Shown piece by piece: positions 1 through 11,654 of a DNA stretch of 64,000 bases. Source of the stretch: Cladophialophora immunda (lineage: Eukaryota > Ascomycota > Eurotiomycetes > Chaetothyriales > Herpotrichiellaceae); the NCBI RefSeq assembly GCF_000835495.1, contig NW_015622545.1, positions 248,001-312,000 of the forward strand, given 5' to 3'. Position 1 is the first letter of the stretch. The number at the start of each line of letters is the position of its first letter. The notes under the pieces were generated by a model. The model was not told the origin of the DNA. It worked only from the letters and a program-made list of their open reading frames with translations, and did no database searches. The translations under genes and the position numbers were made by a program.

Positions 1-209
1 AGGGGACATGATAGAAAGCCTCGGAGCCCATCTTCTCCTCGGGCTCGTTGGGAAACAAGATCCGGACTTCTGGGGTAGATGTCACCCAATAGAAGAAAGC
101 TGCTTGATTCAGCTAACAAGAGACCATCCTCGTTCATGGCGTTGACCGTGAAACTTAGAGCATGGACGTTCCGAGGTGATGTCCACTTTGGGTAAGTGAA
201 GAAGGGCAT
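1..209 (-). CDS. Possible 5' part of an unidentified gene, cut by the left window edge
   Basis: Reading the minus strand from an ATG at 209, the frame stays open to base 1, about 69 codons. A second minus-strand frame is also open from about 107 to 1 and looks at least as protein-like, so an exon change near 107 is possible, but I could not find a good splice pair. No domain was recognised. The position, divergent from the dehydrogenase at 493, would fit a further member of the oxidative cluster. This could also be chance coding potential. Confidence 0.25.
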   Translation of the reverse strand, partial: MPFFTYPKWTSPRNVHALSFTVNAMNEDGLLLAESSSFLLLGDIYPRSPDLVSQRARGEDGLRGFLSCP

Positions 210-492
210 TGTCCTTTGTTAGTTGTAAGCGAGACGACGGTACGATCAGTGAATCTCCATGGGGTAAGAACGTACAAAAAGAGGAGGCTGTGGGGATCTG
301 GGGTCACGAATAGTCGCTTTCGAAAAGACGCTGTGGGGGTTAGAACTATGAGCACCTCGGAGATGCCACTCACCTGAGACAGGATGAAGCCGAGGAGGAG
401 ATGATGGGGGGGGAAGGACAAAGACTGACTCAAAAAAGCGTGCCTGCACTTCCAACCACGATAGTTCAACTGATAAGGACTTTTTCTTGAAC
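210..492. other. Intergenic region, possible divergent promoter
   Basis: No supportable gene. It lies between the possible edge gene and the first dehydrogenase and would hold the promoter of the dehydrogenase. No specific binding site is assigned. Confidence 0.4.
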
Positions 493-1675
493 ATGACAGA
501 GGTCGTCGTCGATGAAGCCGGCATCAAGGATGTCAAGGGCAAAGTGGGAATTGTCACCGGTAATTCATTGTCCCTGAACTGTGATGCCAGAGCGACGACA
601 CTCACCGACCAGCAGGAGGTGCCAGTGGCATTGGAAAAGCCCTGGTGGAATTGCTCCATCGGAAAGGAGCGTCGGTCGTATTTGGCGATGTCAACACGTC
701 TGCTGGCGAAAAACTGGCCGCCGAATTGGGCTCGTAAGATAGCACACCCCTACCTTGTCGGCGAGGCCACCGATTCAAGGCGCGGGAAGACTGACAGTTC
801 CGGCATCATCCAGAAATGTCGACTTTGTGAAGACCGACGTCTTGGTTTGGACAGAACTACTGGGCTTGTTCAAATTCGCCCATTCAAAGTACGGTCATGT
901 GGACTTGGTGTTCGCCAACGCGGGGATCCCCGAGACCAAGAACGCGTTTGAGCACGTCTATGATGAAAACGGCGAGCTCGCGGAACCGTCGATGGTGGTG
1001 ATCGATGTCAACCTCAAGTCTGTGGCCTTGAGTGAGTCTGGCCTCCCACTCTTCACGCCGGGAGTGTCTGGTTAATGGGTGTCTACAGCGACAAAGTGCG
1101 CCTTGTTCTGGTTTCAGAAGAACTCACCGCCTGGAGGCAGCCTGGTCATGACGTGCTCAACGTCGGGGTATAACGAGAGACCGAATCTGCCCTTGTATTC
1201 AGCAGCAAAACATGGGGTAAGCGAGCAGGTCGTTCTCAATTGGCTGAGAAAATGGCTAATCCCTACCGTCCACCCTCACAGGTGGCTGGACTGATGAGAG
1301 CTCTCCGACACGAGGCGCCCAAGCAAGGAGTCAGCGTGGCCTTGATCGCTCCCGGCGGAACAGGTAAACCAAACACGGTCCCCTACCAGCGGACTCTTGC
1401 TTACTCGGGCGCTCACAGAGACTGGCATGCTGGACGAAAGTGCCCGCAACTCTTTCAGGTCCCTGGGCATACCTTTGCAGAGCCCCGAGTACGTGGCCAG
1501 GGCAGCACTGTGGCTGGCCAGCGACCCTGCACACAACGGCAAAGGCCTCACGCTCATCGGCTCGGTAGCCACTGAGGTGGAAGGCCCATTGACGGAAACC
1601 CAGCCGACCTGGTACGGACAGTACAACCTGGACGCGGCGGCCAAGGCGGCCAATGTCAGCTATGTTCGCAAATAG
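493..1675 (+). CDS. Short-chain dehydrogenase/reductase (SDR), six exons
   Basis: NAD(P)-dependent oxidoreductase of the classical SDR family, probably interconverting an alcohol and a ketone. Exons read 493-559, 616-733, 814-1031, 1089-1216, 1282-1363 and 1419-1675. Joined they give 289 residues with no frame break. Splicing restores the cofactor motif TGGASGIG at the first junction; NAG follows in exon 3 and the catalytic YSAAK in exon 4, so the active-site motifs are present. The ATG at 493 places the glycine motif about 20 residues from the N terminus, as usual for the family. It is the first gene of a run with a Zn2Cys6 regulator, a Baeyer-Villiger-type monooxygenase and a second SDR. 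The substrate cannot be read from sequence. Confidence 0.88.
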
Positions 1676-1866
1676 AGAGCGGATGTGATGGAGCCAGTGA
1701 GAAGGCTCTATAAGCGTGAGGGGGTTGGAGGAATAAAGCCGAGGAAATTACCTAATGTAGTTTAGCCGAGACCATAGCCGGTAGCCGAGCCCCAAGATTC
1801 CCCACAATATCCCAGGGTCCCCCCACGCTCCCCCTTGACCACGCCTGAGCCGTCCACCGTCCCAGC

Positions 1867-4366
1867 ATGCGCTGTGACACTGCCAGGGTCACCCGAGACG
1901 CCATGTCAGGCATTATATCCTTCAGTTCCCAGGGAAGATCTGTCACGCCTCTACGGAAGAGGGCGCCTGCTGCTTGCAGTGCCTGCCACGCCCGAAAGGT
2001 CCGCTGTAATGTCGTCTCGAGTGGCCGCCCATGTGCCAATTGCCAGCAAGATGCCATCGAATGCGTCTTGCACGTCTCTGCCCGGGGCAAGCACAAAGGC
2101 CCTCGGCGCAGTCGAGCACCTGCGGGTGGGAGTGTTGACGGGTCTGCAGGACCTCCCCAACCATCCTCGGGGTCGCCACGCGCGCATAGATCTGTGAGCA
2201 ACCTGGGTGGCGGCGATTCAGTCTCGAGTCCAGCCCAAAGTCCTCAGGTCTCGCGCGACAACCCAAGCGCGGAGATGGAAGACTTGGAATCGAATGTCAC
2301 CGGCTACAGAAACATTGTCGAGCACACCTCAGCGGGTGCTCGCGGAGGCGAGACGCACATCTACGTGGGTACGAATTCGGCACTCCTCCACCCCCAGCCG
2401 TTGACTGCTATGGTGCCATCATGGAAGCTGATGACTGGACGCCTCTCTCCAGGCGAGGCTCAGGGATTTCGCTACATCTTCCAGGCCGTCAAGGACCACA
2501 CAATCGCGTCAACCGCACACTACATCGTTCCCGCACCGAACAAGGCCAGTCTGCCGCCGGATGATTACGCCTTTCTGCAAGCCAAGGGGGCCTTCGACAT
2601 CGAGAGCGACGAGCTGCGCGGCGAGCTGATTACGCGATACTTCGAATACGCGCACCCGTTGCTCCCGGTGATTGATCCGTCCACATTCTTCCGCCAGTAT
2701 GAGCTCGAGGGCCCGACGCGGGTCAGCGCCCTGCTTCTTCAGAGCATGTTCCTGGTTGCCAGTAGTGTAAGTTTGTGTTTTCGGGCCCTCATGCCCTCAA
2801 CATGCAGTTCTAAGGCTGATTTTAGTACATCTCGGCCTCTGGCCTCCGGCGGTCGGGTGCGCCGTCCATCACCGCATTGAAGAAGCGGTACTACCTGCGT
2901 GCAAAGGTGAGCGGGCTCGACCAGCACGTCTATTTGGCCAGCCTTCCCGACAACAGTTGACCCTGATAGGCGCTTTATGACTTTGACTATGAGGCGGATA
3001 AAACGTGTCTGGTGCAATCCCTTCTCCTAATGGGGTACTGGTACGGAAACACCCACGATCGAGCCGACAGCTGGCACTGGATCGGCATCGCCACGAGTCT
3101 CAGCCAGGCCCTCGGCTTCCACCGCGACCCGTGCAGGAGCAATATCCCCCTCTACCAACGGCGTCTATGGCGCCGGATCTGGTCGTGCTGTCTTTTTCGC
3201 GACCGCTACCTGGGGCTCGGCATGGGCCGGCCGACCCGGATCACCGCCGAGGACTGCAATGTGCCAGAGGTGGTGATCGACGACTTGGTAGTCGCCGAGT
3301 CGTCGTGGGTAGACCTCAGTGCCGGCGCGATCGCCACGATCCGGAAATGCAACCGACTCGCTCCCATCTTTGTCCGGATGGTCCAACTTGCCAAGATCAT
3401 CGGGGATGTTCTCGCGTGCCAATATCGCCCGGTGCGGTCCCCGGCTTCCAGCCCACGGGTTGACGACCTGGACATGGCCTTGCAGTCGTGGTACCTGAGT
3501 CTGGAACCCGAATGTCGCGTGGACGGCTTGGATTTGCGTGCGGACGGACAGTCCAAGGCGGAGGCGGTGACAAGATCCTTCCTCCATGTCATGTACCAGT
3601 AAAGTTCCCCTCGCGCCTCGATGCAAGAAGAGACCTCTCCTCAAGCTGACGCAAATAGCGCGGTGGTCATCACCCTCTTCAAACCCGTCGTGTTCGACAA
3701 GGAACCCGACCACCCCGAAACCGAGCCAATCAAATACAGCGCCGCATCCGCGTGGGACAGATGTCTGAGTTCGGCTTCAGCAGCAATGACCGTCCTGACG
3801 CACCTCGCCGAGAACGAATTGGTTGGCTATCTCCCCCCCGAAGCGTGAGCATTAGAACCCTCAGTCCAGAATAACAGACACACGTTTCTGACAGTCACCC
3901 AACTACCAGGCCCCCGGCGCTCATTGTCATCGTGTCGATCCTCTTCCTCGACCGCCTGTGGGCCACGGGCTTCAAGCAGCGCATCGCGACGCAAAAGATC
4001 GATCTCGCCATGCTCATCCTCCGGGAGCTGGAAAAGGCGTACTTTGCGGCCCGCTTCATCATCGCCTACTTCACCGCCGCGTTCCAGAAGATTGGCCAGC
4101 TCCAGGAGGCCGCCTCCCAGGGCGTGTCTCGCATCAAACCACCTCCGGGCATGAAGAGGAAATCGGCCGAAGTGGAACGGCCGTCCTCGCCACCGCGGCG
4201 CGACGTGCAAGCCACCACGGTTGAGGGTGCTTCTTGGACTTTGCCCTGGGTCTCTACCACTACTGGGACGAATGCCGAGCACCACAATGCCGTCGATTTG
4301 GCGCCCGAGTGGCTGTCTCCGGACCTGTCTTTCCTGGACGCCGACTTTTTCTTTCTGGGAGAATGA
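1867..4366 (+). CDS. Zn2Cys6 transcription factor with fungal-specific regulatory domain
   Basis: Probable nuclear regulator of the adjacent oxidative genes. Exons read 1867-2766, 2826-2906, 2970-3598, 3659-3844 and 3910-4366, giving a continuous 750-residue frame. The binuclear zinc cluster is near the N terminus, with cysteines at about 37, 40, 47, 56, 59 and 66 and the basic stretch HARKVRC between the second and third. The middle region, including LYDFDYEADKT and the stretch around QALGFHRDP and RRIWSCC, matches the Fungal_trans middle homology region. A second in-frame ATG at 1903 is an equally possible start. Family membership is clear. The target genes are inferred only from position. 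Confidence 0.88.
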
Positions 4367-4589
4367 TTTCCCGTCGCGCATGTGCGATGTCTACGTGCAG
4401 TGAGCGTAGGCGTGGAATGACCACGACAAATTCCGGACTAATTGGAAGAATACAATACATAAGACGTCCTGAAAGATTTCTTCCGTCAAGTCTCGGTCTA
4501 CTGCTCCTTTAACCTGTCGTGTGGTTGCAACTATACCCATCAACGCCACTCTCATCTCTACGCTCTGCAGCCTCCACCCCGAGAATCTC
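4367..4589. other. Short convergent intergenic spacer
   Basis: Spacer between the 3' ends of the convergent regulator and monooxygenase genes. No gene or clear terminator motif was seen. Confidence 0.5.
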
Positions 4590-6720
4590 TCATTTCTGGC
4601 AGAACGGGTCATCGAAGTACCAGACCGCATTGCCGTCCGGGTCGATTTCGGTGTGCGTGTACCCGTTGCCCAGATACTGATACCGGTTGCCGCTGCGGTA
4701 GGTGATGTTGTAGTCCTCGTAGCGCGGGCGGTCCAGGGCCTCGAAGTAATGCAGCCGACTGCCCGGCCAGATGGCCGTGACGGGCCCGTGGACCTTGCCG
4801 TTCTTGAACCACGAGTGGCACGCGGAGCTCCAGGCCAGGCGCTTCATGAGCTCGTGGGTGTGGTTGAACAGGTCGCGGACGCACTCGGGCTTGGGGTCAA
4901 AGGCCCGGACGTTCTCGACCTGCAGCTTGTCGATCATCTGGAACATGTAGCGCGTGTGCCACTCGAAGATAGGCAGCGTGGAGCTGTGGCTCACGGGGCT
5001 GTTGGGCCCCAGGAAGTGGAACAGGTTCGGAAACCCCTCGGCCATGATCCCCATGTACGCCTTGGGAGCGTCGCCGAACTCCTCGCGCAGGTTGCGCCCC
5101 TCGCGCCCGATGACCGTGAAGTGCGGGCTGAAGCTGGTGTCGAAGCCGCTGGCGCACACGATCGCATCCACCTCGTGCATGGCGCCGGTGTCGTCTATCA
5201 CCCCCGTCTCCGTGATGCGTTGCACGCCTTGGCAGACCACTTGGACGTTGGGCTTCGTCAAGCTCTCCAGGTAGCCCGTCCCCGGCGTCATACGTCGGCA
5301 TCCCAGTGCAAAATCGGGGATCAGGTGCTTGATAAGCTCTGGGTGGCTGCCGAGACGCTCTGTCATCATCTTGGTCACGAGCTCCCGGGACGCTTTCTGG
5401 TCTTTGCTGTGAAGGTGGTTCTAGGTGCCGGGGTGTCAGTGATGAAGCGGCACAGAGAGAGAGATAGGAATGGCTTTTTCGAGGCTGGGCAGCTCCCAAG
5501 GCTCTGATCTCGAGGAACAATGACTGCCAACGTACCAGAGTAAATCGCTTGTTCAGTTCTCCTTCGAGATCCCGGCAGTACTTGGTGTACTTTTCTGGGT
5601 CATTCTCAAACTCTTTCTTTTGCTCCTCCGAGTCTGGATATGCCGTCAGCTCCTGTTGTCTCGTGGCGTGTCCCAGGGTGTCAACTCAACCACTTACATG
5701 CGAAATTCGTGCCGTTGGGCCCTGCATACTTGGCTCCAAACCCAGTCGTTATCCACACGGGGGATCGAAGAAACGGTATAACCCTTTTGGCCACTATACA
5801 GCAGTTCGAATTAGCACACGCCGTCTTCTTCTCATCGCTGCGATCGGCTGTCGTTGCCGGCCTCACCTTTCTGCAACTGCGGAGTAATCTGAACCGCAGA
5901 CGAACCACCACCGATGACGGCCACCGTTTTGCCCTCAAAATCATAGTCGTGGTCCCATCGAGCACTGTGCATGATTTTGCCCTGAAAGGCATCAATACCG
6001 GGCACATTGGGGTATTTCCAAGAGCTGAGAGGTGACAGTGTCAGTCCGCTGTTTCCTGGCCGATACTAATGGAGCCATGACTTTTCAACCTACTTCAGAA
6101 TCCCGCCGCCGTTGACAAGAATCTCGCTGGAATCTGTGAGAACTGATCCGTCCGGTGCCGTTATGGTGAGGTTCCATCGCCCAGACTCCTCGTCCCAGAC
6201 AGCCTTCTCGACCTTGTGATTGTACTTGACGTACTTCTCCAGGTCGAATTTCGTAGCCGTGTCTTTAAAGTACTGCCAAATCTCCTCGGAAGTCGAGTAA
6301 TACTCGGACCACTTCGGATTTCGTGCCCAGGAGAACTGACTGGGGTGGTCATCATCAGCAGCGGACGAACAACTCCTTAATCCCTCGGGCGACTTACTAG
6401 CTGTGGCTGGGAATGTCGCATGTGCATCCGGGGTATCGATTCTCGAGCCAGGTGCCGCCCAAGTCGTGGTTTTTCTCGTAGATGACCAGCTCGACGTCTT
6501 TCAGGAAGAGCTGGGCCTTGTGGGCGATTTGGAGGCCCGAGGCACCGGCGCCAACACAGATCATTTTGATGGGACGCCGGGTGAACAAGGGCGACTCGGT
6601 CACTTGATAGCCGGCAAAGTCCTGCCTGTACCATTCATTCTCGTGTAGCAGGCCGTCTGGGAGAGGTTTGGCAGTCGGATCGGGTGCCAGCGACGTGGAG
6701 ACATACTCATTGGACACCAT
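4590..6720 (-). CDS. Baeyer-Villiger-type flavin monooxygenase, about six exons
   Basis: FAD- and NADPH-dependent enzyme predicted to insert oxygen next to a ketone, giving an ester or lactone. The first exon starts at the ATG at 6720 and carries the FAD-binding GAGASGLQ. An exon near 5885-6030 carries FQGKIMHSARWDHD, which matches the FxGxxxHxxxW fingerprint of Baeyer-Villiger monooxygenases, followed by the NADPH-binding GGGSSAVQ. The last and longest exon runs from about 5420 to 4590 and contains the ATGFDT-like motif as ASGFDT. I read six exons joined by GT-AG introns, with continuous frame at each junction I checked; total length is about 590 residues, normal for the family. It is convergent with the regulator and divergent from the second SDR. 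No signal peptide is seen. Substrate unknown. Confidence 0.88.
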
Positions 6721-7209
6721 TTTGGTTATGGGAGGCAGTTGTCTCAATGGGACCGGGGGCCTTTTACAGGTTATGCTTTGAAAGATTAGATGAGGAACTG
6801 AGCAATTGTATTACGATTTACCTTGCCCTTTTATGCTTCTTCTTCGCAGTGGCCTTACCTATGTTCAATCATACCACACTCTAGGTCTCATCAAGGCTCG
6901 GGTTCCACTTTGGAGATGTGGCTGCCGAGGCGAAACCCGATCTGTCGTTCTGTTTTCGATAGAAGCCCTCTTTTGGTATATCCGCGGCTTCATTTCGGAA
7001 GTTGGGAGCATCTTACGGTACGCCAGGAATTGGTCAAGCTCGGTCCATTGGTTTCCCCGCAGAGCACTGAAGGGTTCGTCTTTTGCGAGGACTTAAGGAC
7101 CAGGCGCGAATTGACATAGGGAGGCTTTTGGTTCTCTTTCAGACGAGCAACACACGGGCAGAATTGTGTGACACTGAAAGACAACATTTCTCAGGGCCAA
7201 GCTGCAAAC
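6721..7209. other. Divergent promoter region between monooxygenase and second SDR
   Basis: About 490 bases separate the two divergent start codons. No gene. A shared promoter would allow co-regulation by the neighbouring Zn2Cys6 protein, but I could not assign a binding site with confidence. Confidence 0.45.
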
Positions 7210-8558
7210 ATGCCACTGCAGCCTTACACCAATACGCCAGTCGACTGCAGCGTGAAGCCCCAGACTGCGAATCTCAGCGGCAAAAGCGTCCTCGTGACAG
7301 GAGGTGAGACGGATTGGCTCTCTTATCCTCATGTCCTCGCAGTAATCTGGAGATAGGCGCAAATGGCTTTGGCGAGTCTCATGTCCGTGCTTTTGCTGCT
7401 GCAGGGTGAGCACCCCGAGCGTGTCTTGAAATCCCACTCAACTGCTCGCAGAGTCCTGACCAAATGGGTGTAGGGCTTATGTGAGTTTCGGTGACATCGA
7501 CGAGAAGAAAGGAGCAGCGCTGGCCAAAGAACTTGGACCGTAAGTGGATGAGCCGCCTACATTTGTTGCTTGGGGCCATGGATATTCAGTATCTCACGTC
7601 TTGCTGCTCAGCCACGTCCAATTTGTCAAGTGCGACGCAACCTCCTGGGAGGACCAGTTGAACTTGTTCAAGCATGCTGTCGCCAATTCGCCGAGCAAAA
7701 GTCTAGACATCGTCGTCGCCAATGCCGGCATCACCGGGCCCGACGAGATATTTGCTCTTGAAGGTGTCTCTCTCTGTGTTATCTCCAGCTCCCCTGTAAT
7801 TTCCTGCTTGCACGGATATCCCTCTATCACAGTGCGCTGATGTTTGGGTACTTTGACCGAAAGAACCTAGCAGTGAGCCTACGAAGCCAACTTTGCCTAT
7901 TCTCACGCTCAACCTGATCGGGGCCGTTTATACCTTCAAACTGGGCCAGCATTATCTCCGCATTCAGCCAGAAGGCGAAGGTCGGGACCGCTGTTTCATC
8001 TTCAAGGGCAGCGTCGCCGGACTGCTCGACCAGCCTGGCTCCTTCCAGTACTCTGCCTCGAAATTTGCCCTGAGGGGTCTAATGCGCAGTGCCCGCCGTA
8101 CGTCCTGGCAGGAGGGTATTCGCGTCGCCTACGTGGCCCCATGGTAGGAGATCAGTGAAGACTCGAGTTAGGCTGGGACTGATACACATTACGTCCAGGT
8201 ACACTAAGACCACCATCCTGAAGCCCCAGGTCATAGAGAGATTGGTCTCCAAGGGAGTCGAGTTCGCCGAGATCGAAGACTGCACAACGGCCGTTCTGAG
8301 GATTGCCTGCGATAAATCTATTAATGGTAACGCGCTGGCCCCATCTTGATCCCCGTACTACGTTCCCAAAGAAAAGACTGACGTGAGACGTGTCTAGGAC
8401 GATCTTTTGCTATACTCCCCCGGTCTGTGGCAGCTCCAGGATATGTTGATGCGCAGATGGACGACTTTGAAACTGAACCGTGGAAAAGTCTTCAGGATAT
8501 CACCTTGGCGGCGTCCATCCGAACAATGAGTGCGAGTGTCCAGAATGCTCAGAAATAA
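7210..8558 (+). CDS. Short-chain dehydrogenase/reductase (SDR), multi-exon
   Basis: Second SDR of the cluster, a probable NAD(P)-dependent alcohol dehydrogenase. The ATG at 7210 precedes the cofactor motif, which splicing restores as TGGANGFGE across the first intron (7303 to about 7351). Later exons carry SFGDID, then NAGITGP, the catalytic YSASK near 8050, and a last exon after an intron that begins inside the codon for Gly in ING (about 8328). The final exon reads RSFAILPRS and runs to the TAA at 8556-8558. Stopping instead at the TGA near 8349 would give a short, family-atypical end, so the spliced version is preferred. It differs clearly from the first SDR, so the two are not a recent duplication. 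Confidence 0.85.
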
Positions 8559-10111
8559 ACATCGAATACTAGTTGAAAACAGAGCAGCGATCGGACACCA
8601 ATGGCGATCATACATGATGAATATTGGAGTCCATCCACACTCGGTTCATAGATGATGAGACTTGTGAATACAACTATGCCCTACCAATCGCAGGGCATTC
8701 TCAAACCCGAAGTCGTGCATCTATCACGTATTTCTCATAGTTTCAACACTTCCTAGAGAGCCACGTCGCGTGAATTGACCATCGCCGCGTCTGGAAAGCC
8801 GTAGGCATCAAGTGTTTGGTGCACCGCCTGCTGTCCACTTCGAGGACTACAGCCCAGGACTCGAGATATCCACAACGACTCTTCGTCGATCATTCATGCT
8901 CTTCTATACAGTCTCAAATATCACGTACCTCGTCATCAAACACATGCACGGCATGCGATGCATGAAAGTCAATGACCTTATCATCCCACGGAGCTCGGTT
9001 GAAACCCGACTTGTAGATCGCATTTCTTTGCCAACTTGGAACGCAGTTTACCAATCTGGCTTTCCCCGAACAAAGTATCACCTTGATATCCATTTGCCGT
9101 GGTCTGAGGAGTATATTTCTGCGGTACACGTCGGACAAGAGGCTGTAAGTGGTAGAAACCTGAGCACAACATATTGGAGGTCATCTCAGTCACCTCATCC
9201 GGACCAAAAATCCCCGATTTGTGATTAGCAGCTTTCATAGTGTGTGTTAGATATTCGAGCGAAGCGCCCGGTACAGAGCGAGTCCATGTACCGAGCACGA
9301 GAGCGAAGCTAAACTGATTACAGTGGCGAGCGAAGATCCAGAATGTTAGCACTTTTCTATAAAATAGTTATTTACTACTAGTAGATGAGTTCCCTCCTAA
9401 CTAAGTTATGTTACTATACTAGCGCTCATTTAAGGCCTCAGCCAAGGCCCTAGCGTGATAGTTCCACGTCCACCGACGTAGCCAATCCTGCCGCTCACAG
9501 GATTCTCTTCCAAGGACGGACCGTGGCATTCGGCCATAAGTTTCTCCGGGGCTGTTCCGAACACCCAAAATTCGTGAGCTCTATCATGATCAAAGATCCA
9601 TTCGTGAGCCCCTAGAGCAAGCGACCTCTTTCCACACAATGAACACGCTGCGTCTGTGCTTGATCTTGAGGCCCAGATCGTCCTAGGTGCAACCTGCCTT
9701 TCAGCTCCTCCTTCAAGTTTGCGTCCGTCAACGGCACGGGATAGCGTTTTATGCAAACTGCCGCGCCGTTGTTGGAGGCTTGAGACTGGCTCAAACCGCC
9801 ACGACTGTTTCATAGCTTAGACGTCCTTTCAGACGGCAACCGACGCATCTCGAACCCCAAAAAGGACAACGTCTTCTCATCAATCACCCGACATCATAGA
9901 ATAGCCCGCACGATTAGGCAGTCCTTGTGACTAGCCCGATAGGAATATACCATTTCGATAGGAGGTACCCTGACGCGATCATCAGAGAATAGCAGACAGC
10001 CAAGGAGTTTTCTGTCCGGAGTGGGATACAGTTTCAATTCTTGGTTGCCACCACCTTGTTGTCTTTCTCCACGTTTGCGACATCTCTGGTGCAACACCCC
10101 CCGGGGTCAAA
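8559..10111. other. Gene-poor interval
   Basis: About 1.55 kb without a gene I can support. Open frames here are short and resemble no known protein. Bases around 9350-9425 are AT-rich, with a small palindrome around TACTACTAGTAG. This may be an old relic or simply intergenic DNA. Confidence 0.5.
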
Positions 10112-11200
10112 ATGTCCCACTCGAAGCGCAACACGTCATTGGCTTTCTTTACCTCTCATGAACGCTCCCTCCTCCGTTCAAGTTGGGGGACTCAAACAAC
10201 CCGACTAACACGCGACTCGTTTCTCCCATTTGGGTATTGCCGCCTATGTCTTGGCTATGCGAACTCCCCTGTGGCTTGCGGGGAGGGAAACAAAGAAGCC
10301 CATCTATTCTGCAGGGAATGTGCGTTGAACGATCTCATGGCCCAGCGAAAAGAGATCAAACGACTAGAGAGAGAAGCCGAGATGAGGGAGAGGGAGGAGC
10401 GCGAGGAGAAAGCGCGGGAGGAGGAAGAGAGCAGGAAAAGGGAGCTGGAAAGGTTCGAGAGGACAGCGATGGGGTTTGCAGATGACGGGATCGAATCGAC
10501 GGGAAAAAAGAGGAAGAGAGAAGCCGAGGAATTGCATGCCCATTCGTCGGAGCTGCAACGCAACGGCGAAGGCAGCGAGAAGAACAAGAAAACAAAATCT
10601 TCTGAGGCGAGTTTTTGGGTCCCGGGCTCCGACAGCCTGTCTGCATCCAACACCACGACTTCAAAATCCAAGCAGCAAAAGCTTCACCCGCTATGTCCGG
10701 CATCCACGCCGGAGGATAAACACGGCTACTCGCTGAAATCACTCATCACCGTCAATTTTGCAGAGATCGAGCCCGAAAATAGGGCCGGCGGCGGGAAGGC
10801 GGACGAACCAACGAGGGTCTGTCCGAGCTGCAAGAAAGCCCTAACCAACACTTCAAGGCCGATGTTGGGGACGGCAGACGGATGTGGGCATGTGATCTGC
10901 GGCGCATGCGCTGACTTGTTTCTCGTTGGTACCCGTTCCAATGGTGTGTCGTCGAAGCGGGGCGACACAACAAATCCGAGTATCCTCTGCTACGTCTGTG
11001 AGGCGGATCTGAGCGGACCATCGCCCGGAGCTGGAGATAGTCACGACAAGGGAGGCAAGGACAAGAAGCAGAAGCACAAGGAGGGAAAACACAGCAGTCG
11101 AAAGGTGGGCAGACTGGTCGAGATTAGTTGCGAAGGTACAGGGTTCGCTGGCGGAGGGTCGAATGTGGCGAAGCGGGAGGGCGTGGCATTTCAGTGCTGA
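10112..11200 (+). CDS. NOSIP-like RING/U-box family protein
   Basis: Single-exon gene, 362 residues, similar in layout to nitric oxide synthase-interacting protein, a nuclear ubiquitin-ligase-type protein linked to the spliceosome. The N terminus MSHSKRNTS and the following zf-NOSIP region with CRLCLGYANSPV and FCREC form a degenerate RING/U-box. A long charged helix follows (about residues 85-140), then a low-complexity stretch, and near the C terminus a second zinc-ligand-like region with VCPSCKKAL, CGHVICGAC and CYVCEADL. The tail GGGSNVAKREGVAFQC fits the family, whose members end close to such a motif. Whether it is an active ligase cannot be judged from sequence. Confidence 0.82.
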   Translation: MSHSKRNTSLAFFTSHERSLLRSSWGTQTTRLTRDSFLPFGYCRLCLGYANSPVACGEGNKEAHLFCRECALNDLMAQRKEIKRLEREAEMREREEREEKAREEEESRKRELERFERTAMGFADDGIESTGKKRKREAEELHAHSSELQRNGEGSEKNKKTKSSEASFWVPGSDSLSASNTTTSKSKQQKLHPLCPASTPEDKHGYSLKSLITVNFAEIEPENRAGGGKADEPTRVCPSCKKALTNTSRPMLGTADGCGHVICGACADLFLVGTRSNGVSSKRGDTTNPSILCYVCEADLSGPSPGAGDSHDKGGKDKKQKHKEGKHSSRKVGRLVEISCEGTGFAGGGSNVAKREGVAFQC

Positions 11201-11654
11201 TTCAGAATGGGCAGCTTTCAGTCTGGCCATTCTATGTTCCCTGCACTTTCCTGAGTGCCCTCATAGTGCTCCGTATATCTGGTGGCTCATCGGGCCTTGT
11301 CGCCGCTCCAGCAGCGCGAGTCAGGGAATTGCATGAGGCTGCCGGAAGCGGATTATCATAATTCTCCGATGGGGGGAAGACTGAGCCTCAGCCAAACTTG
11401 ACGTGTGCTCAAACTGCGCTGCGGAATTTTGGGATCAGCCTCGTTCTGCCGACGACCATGCCTCACTCTCCTTTCCTCCTGGCATAATATCTGGCTTGTA
11501 ATCTCCTCGTCTGCTTGAGCAGATACTGAAATGGGTGCTCGTCTGGACAACCGAGGGTCCATTGCAATATCACAAGAGCCAGACTGATCGGCCGGCGCAC
11601 TTTATCCCCGCCTCCCTCCTCCGAACCGTTAAAGACGACAACCCGACCGCCAAA
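11201..11654. other. Intergenic spacer
   Basis: About 450 bases between two tandem genes. The open frame of the next gene extends upstream of its ATG, but the homologous start lies at 11655. Nothing else is seen. Confidence 0.5.

Noticed and set aside
4521..5507. Long plus-strand open frame of over 300 codons
   Set aside because: It is antisense to the monooxygenase last exon, whose motifs are clear. High GC at third positions leaves the opposite strand open.
8812..9228. Plus-strand open frame of about 138 codons
   Set aside because: No recognisable domain, and an equally open antisense frame; treated as intergenic.
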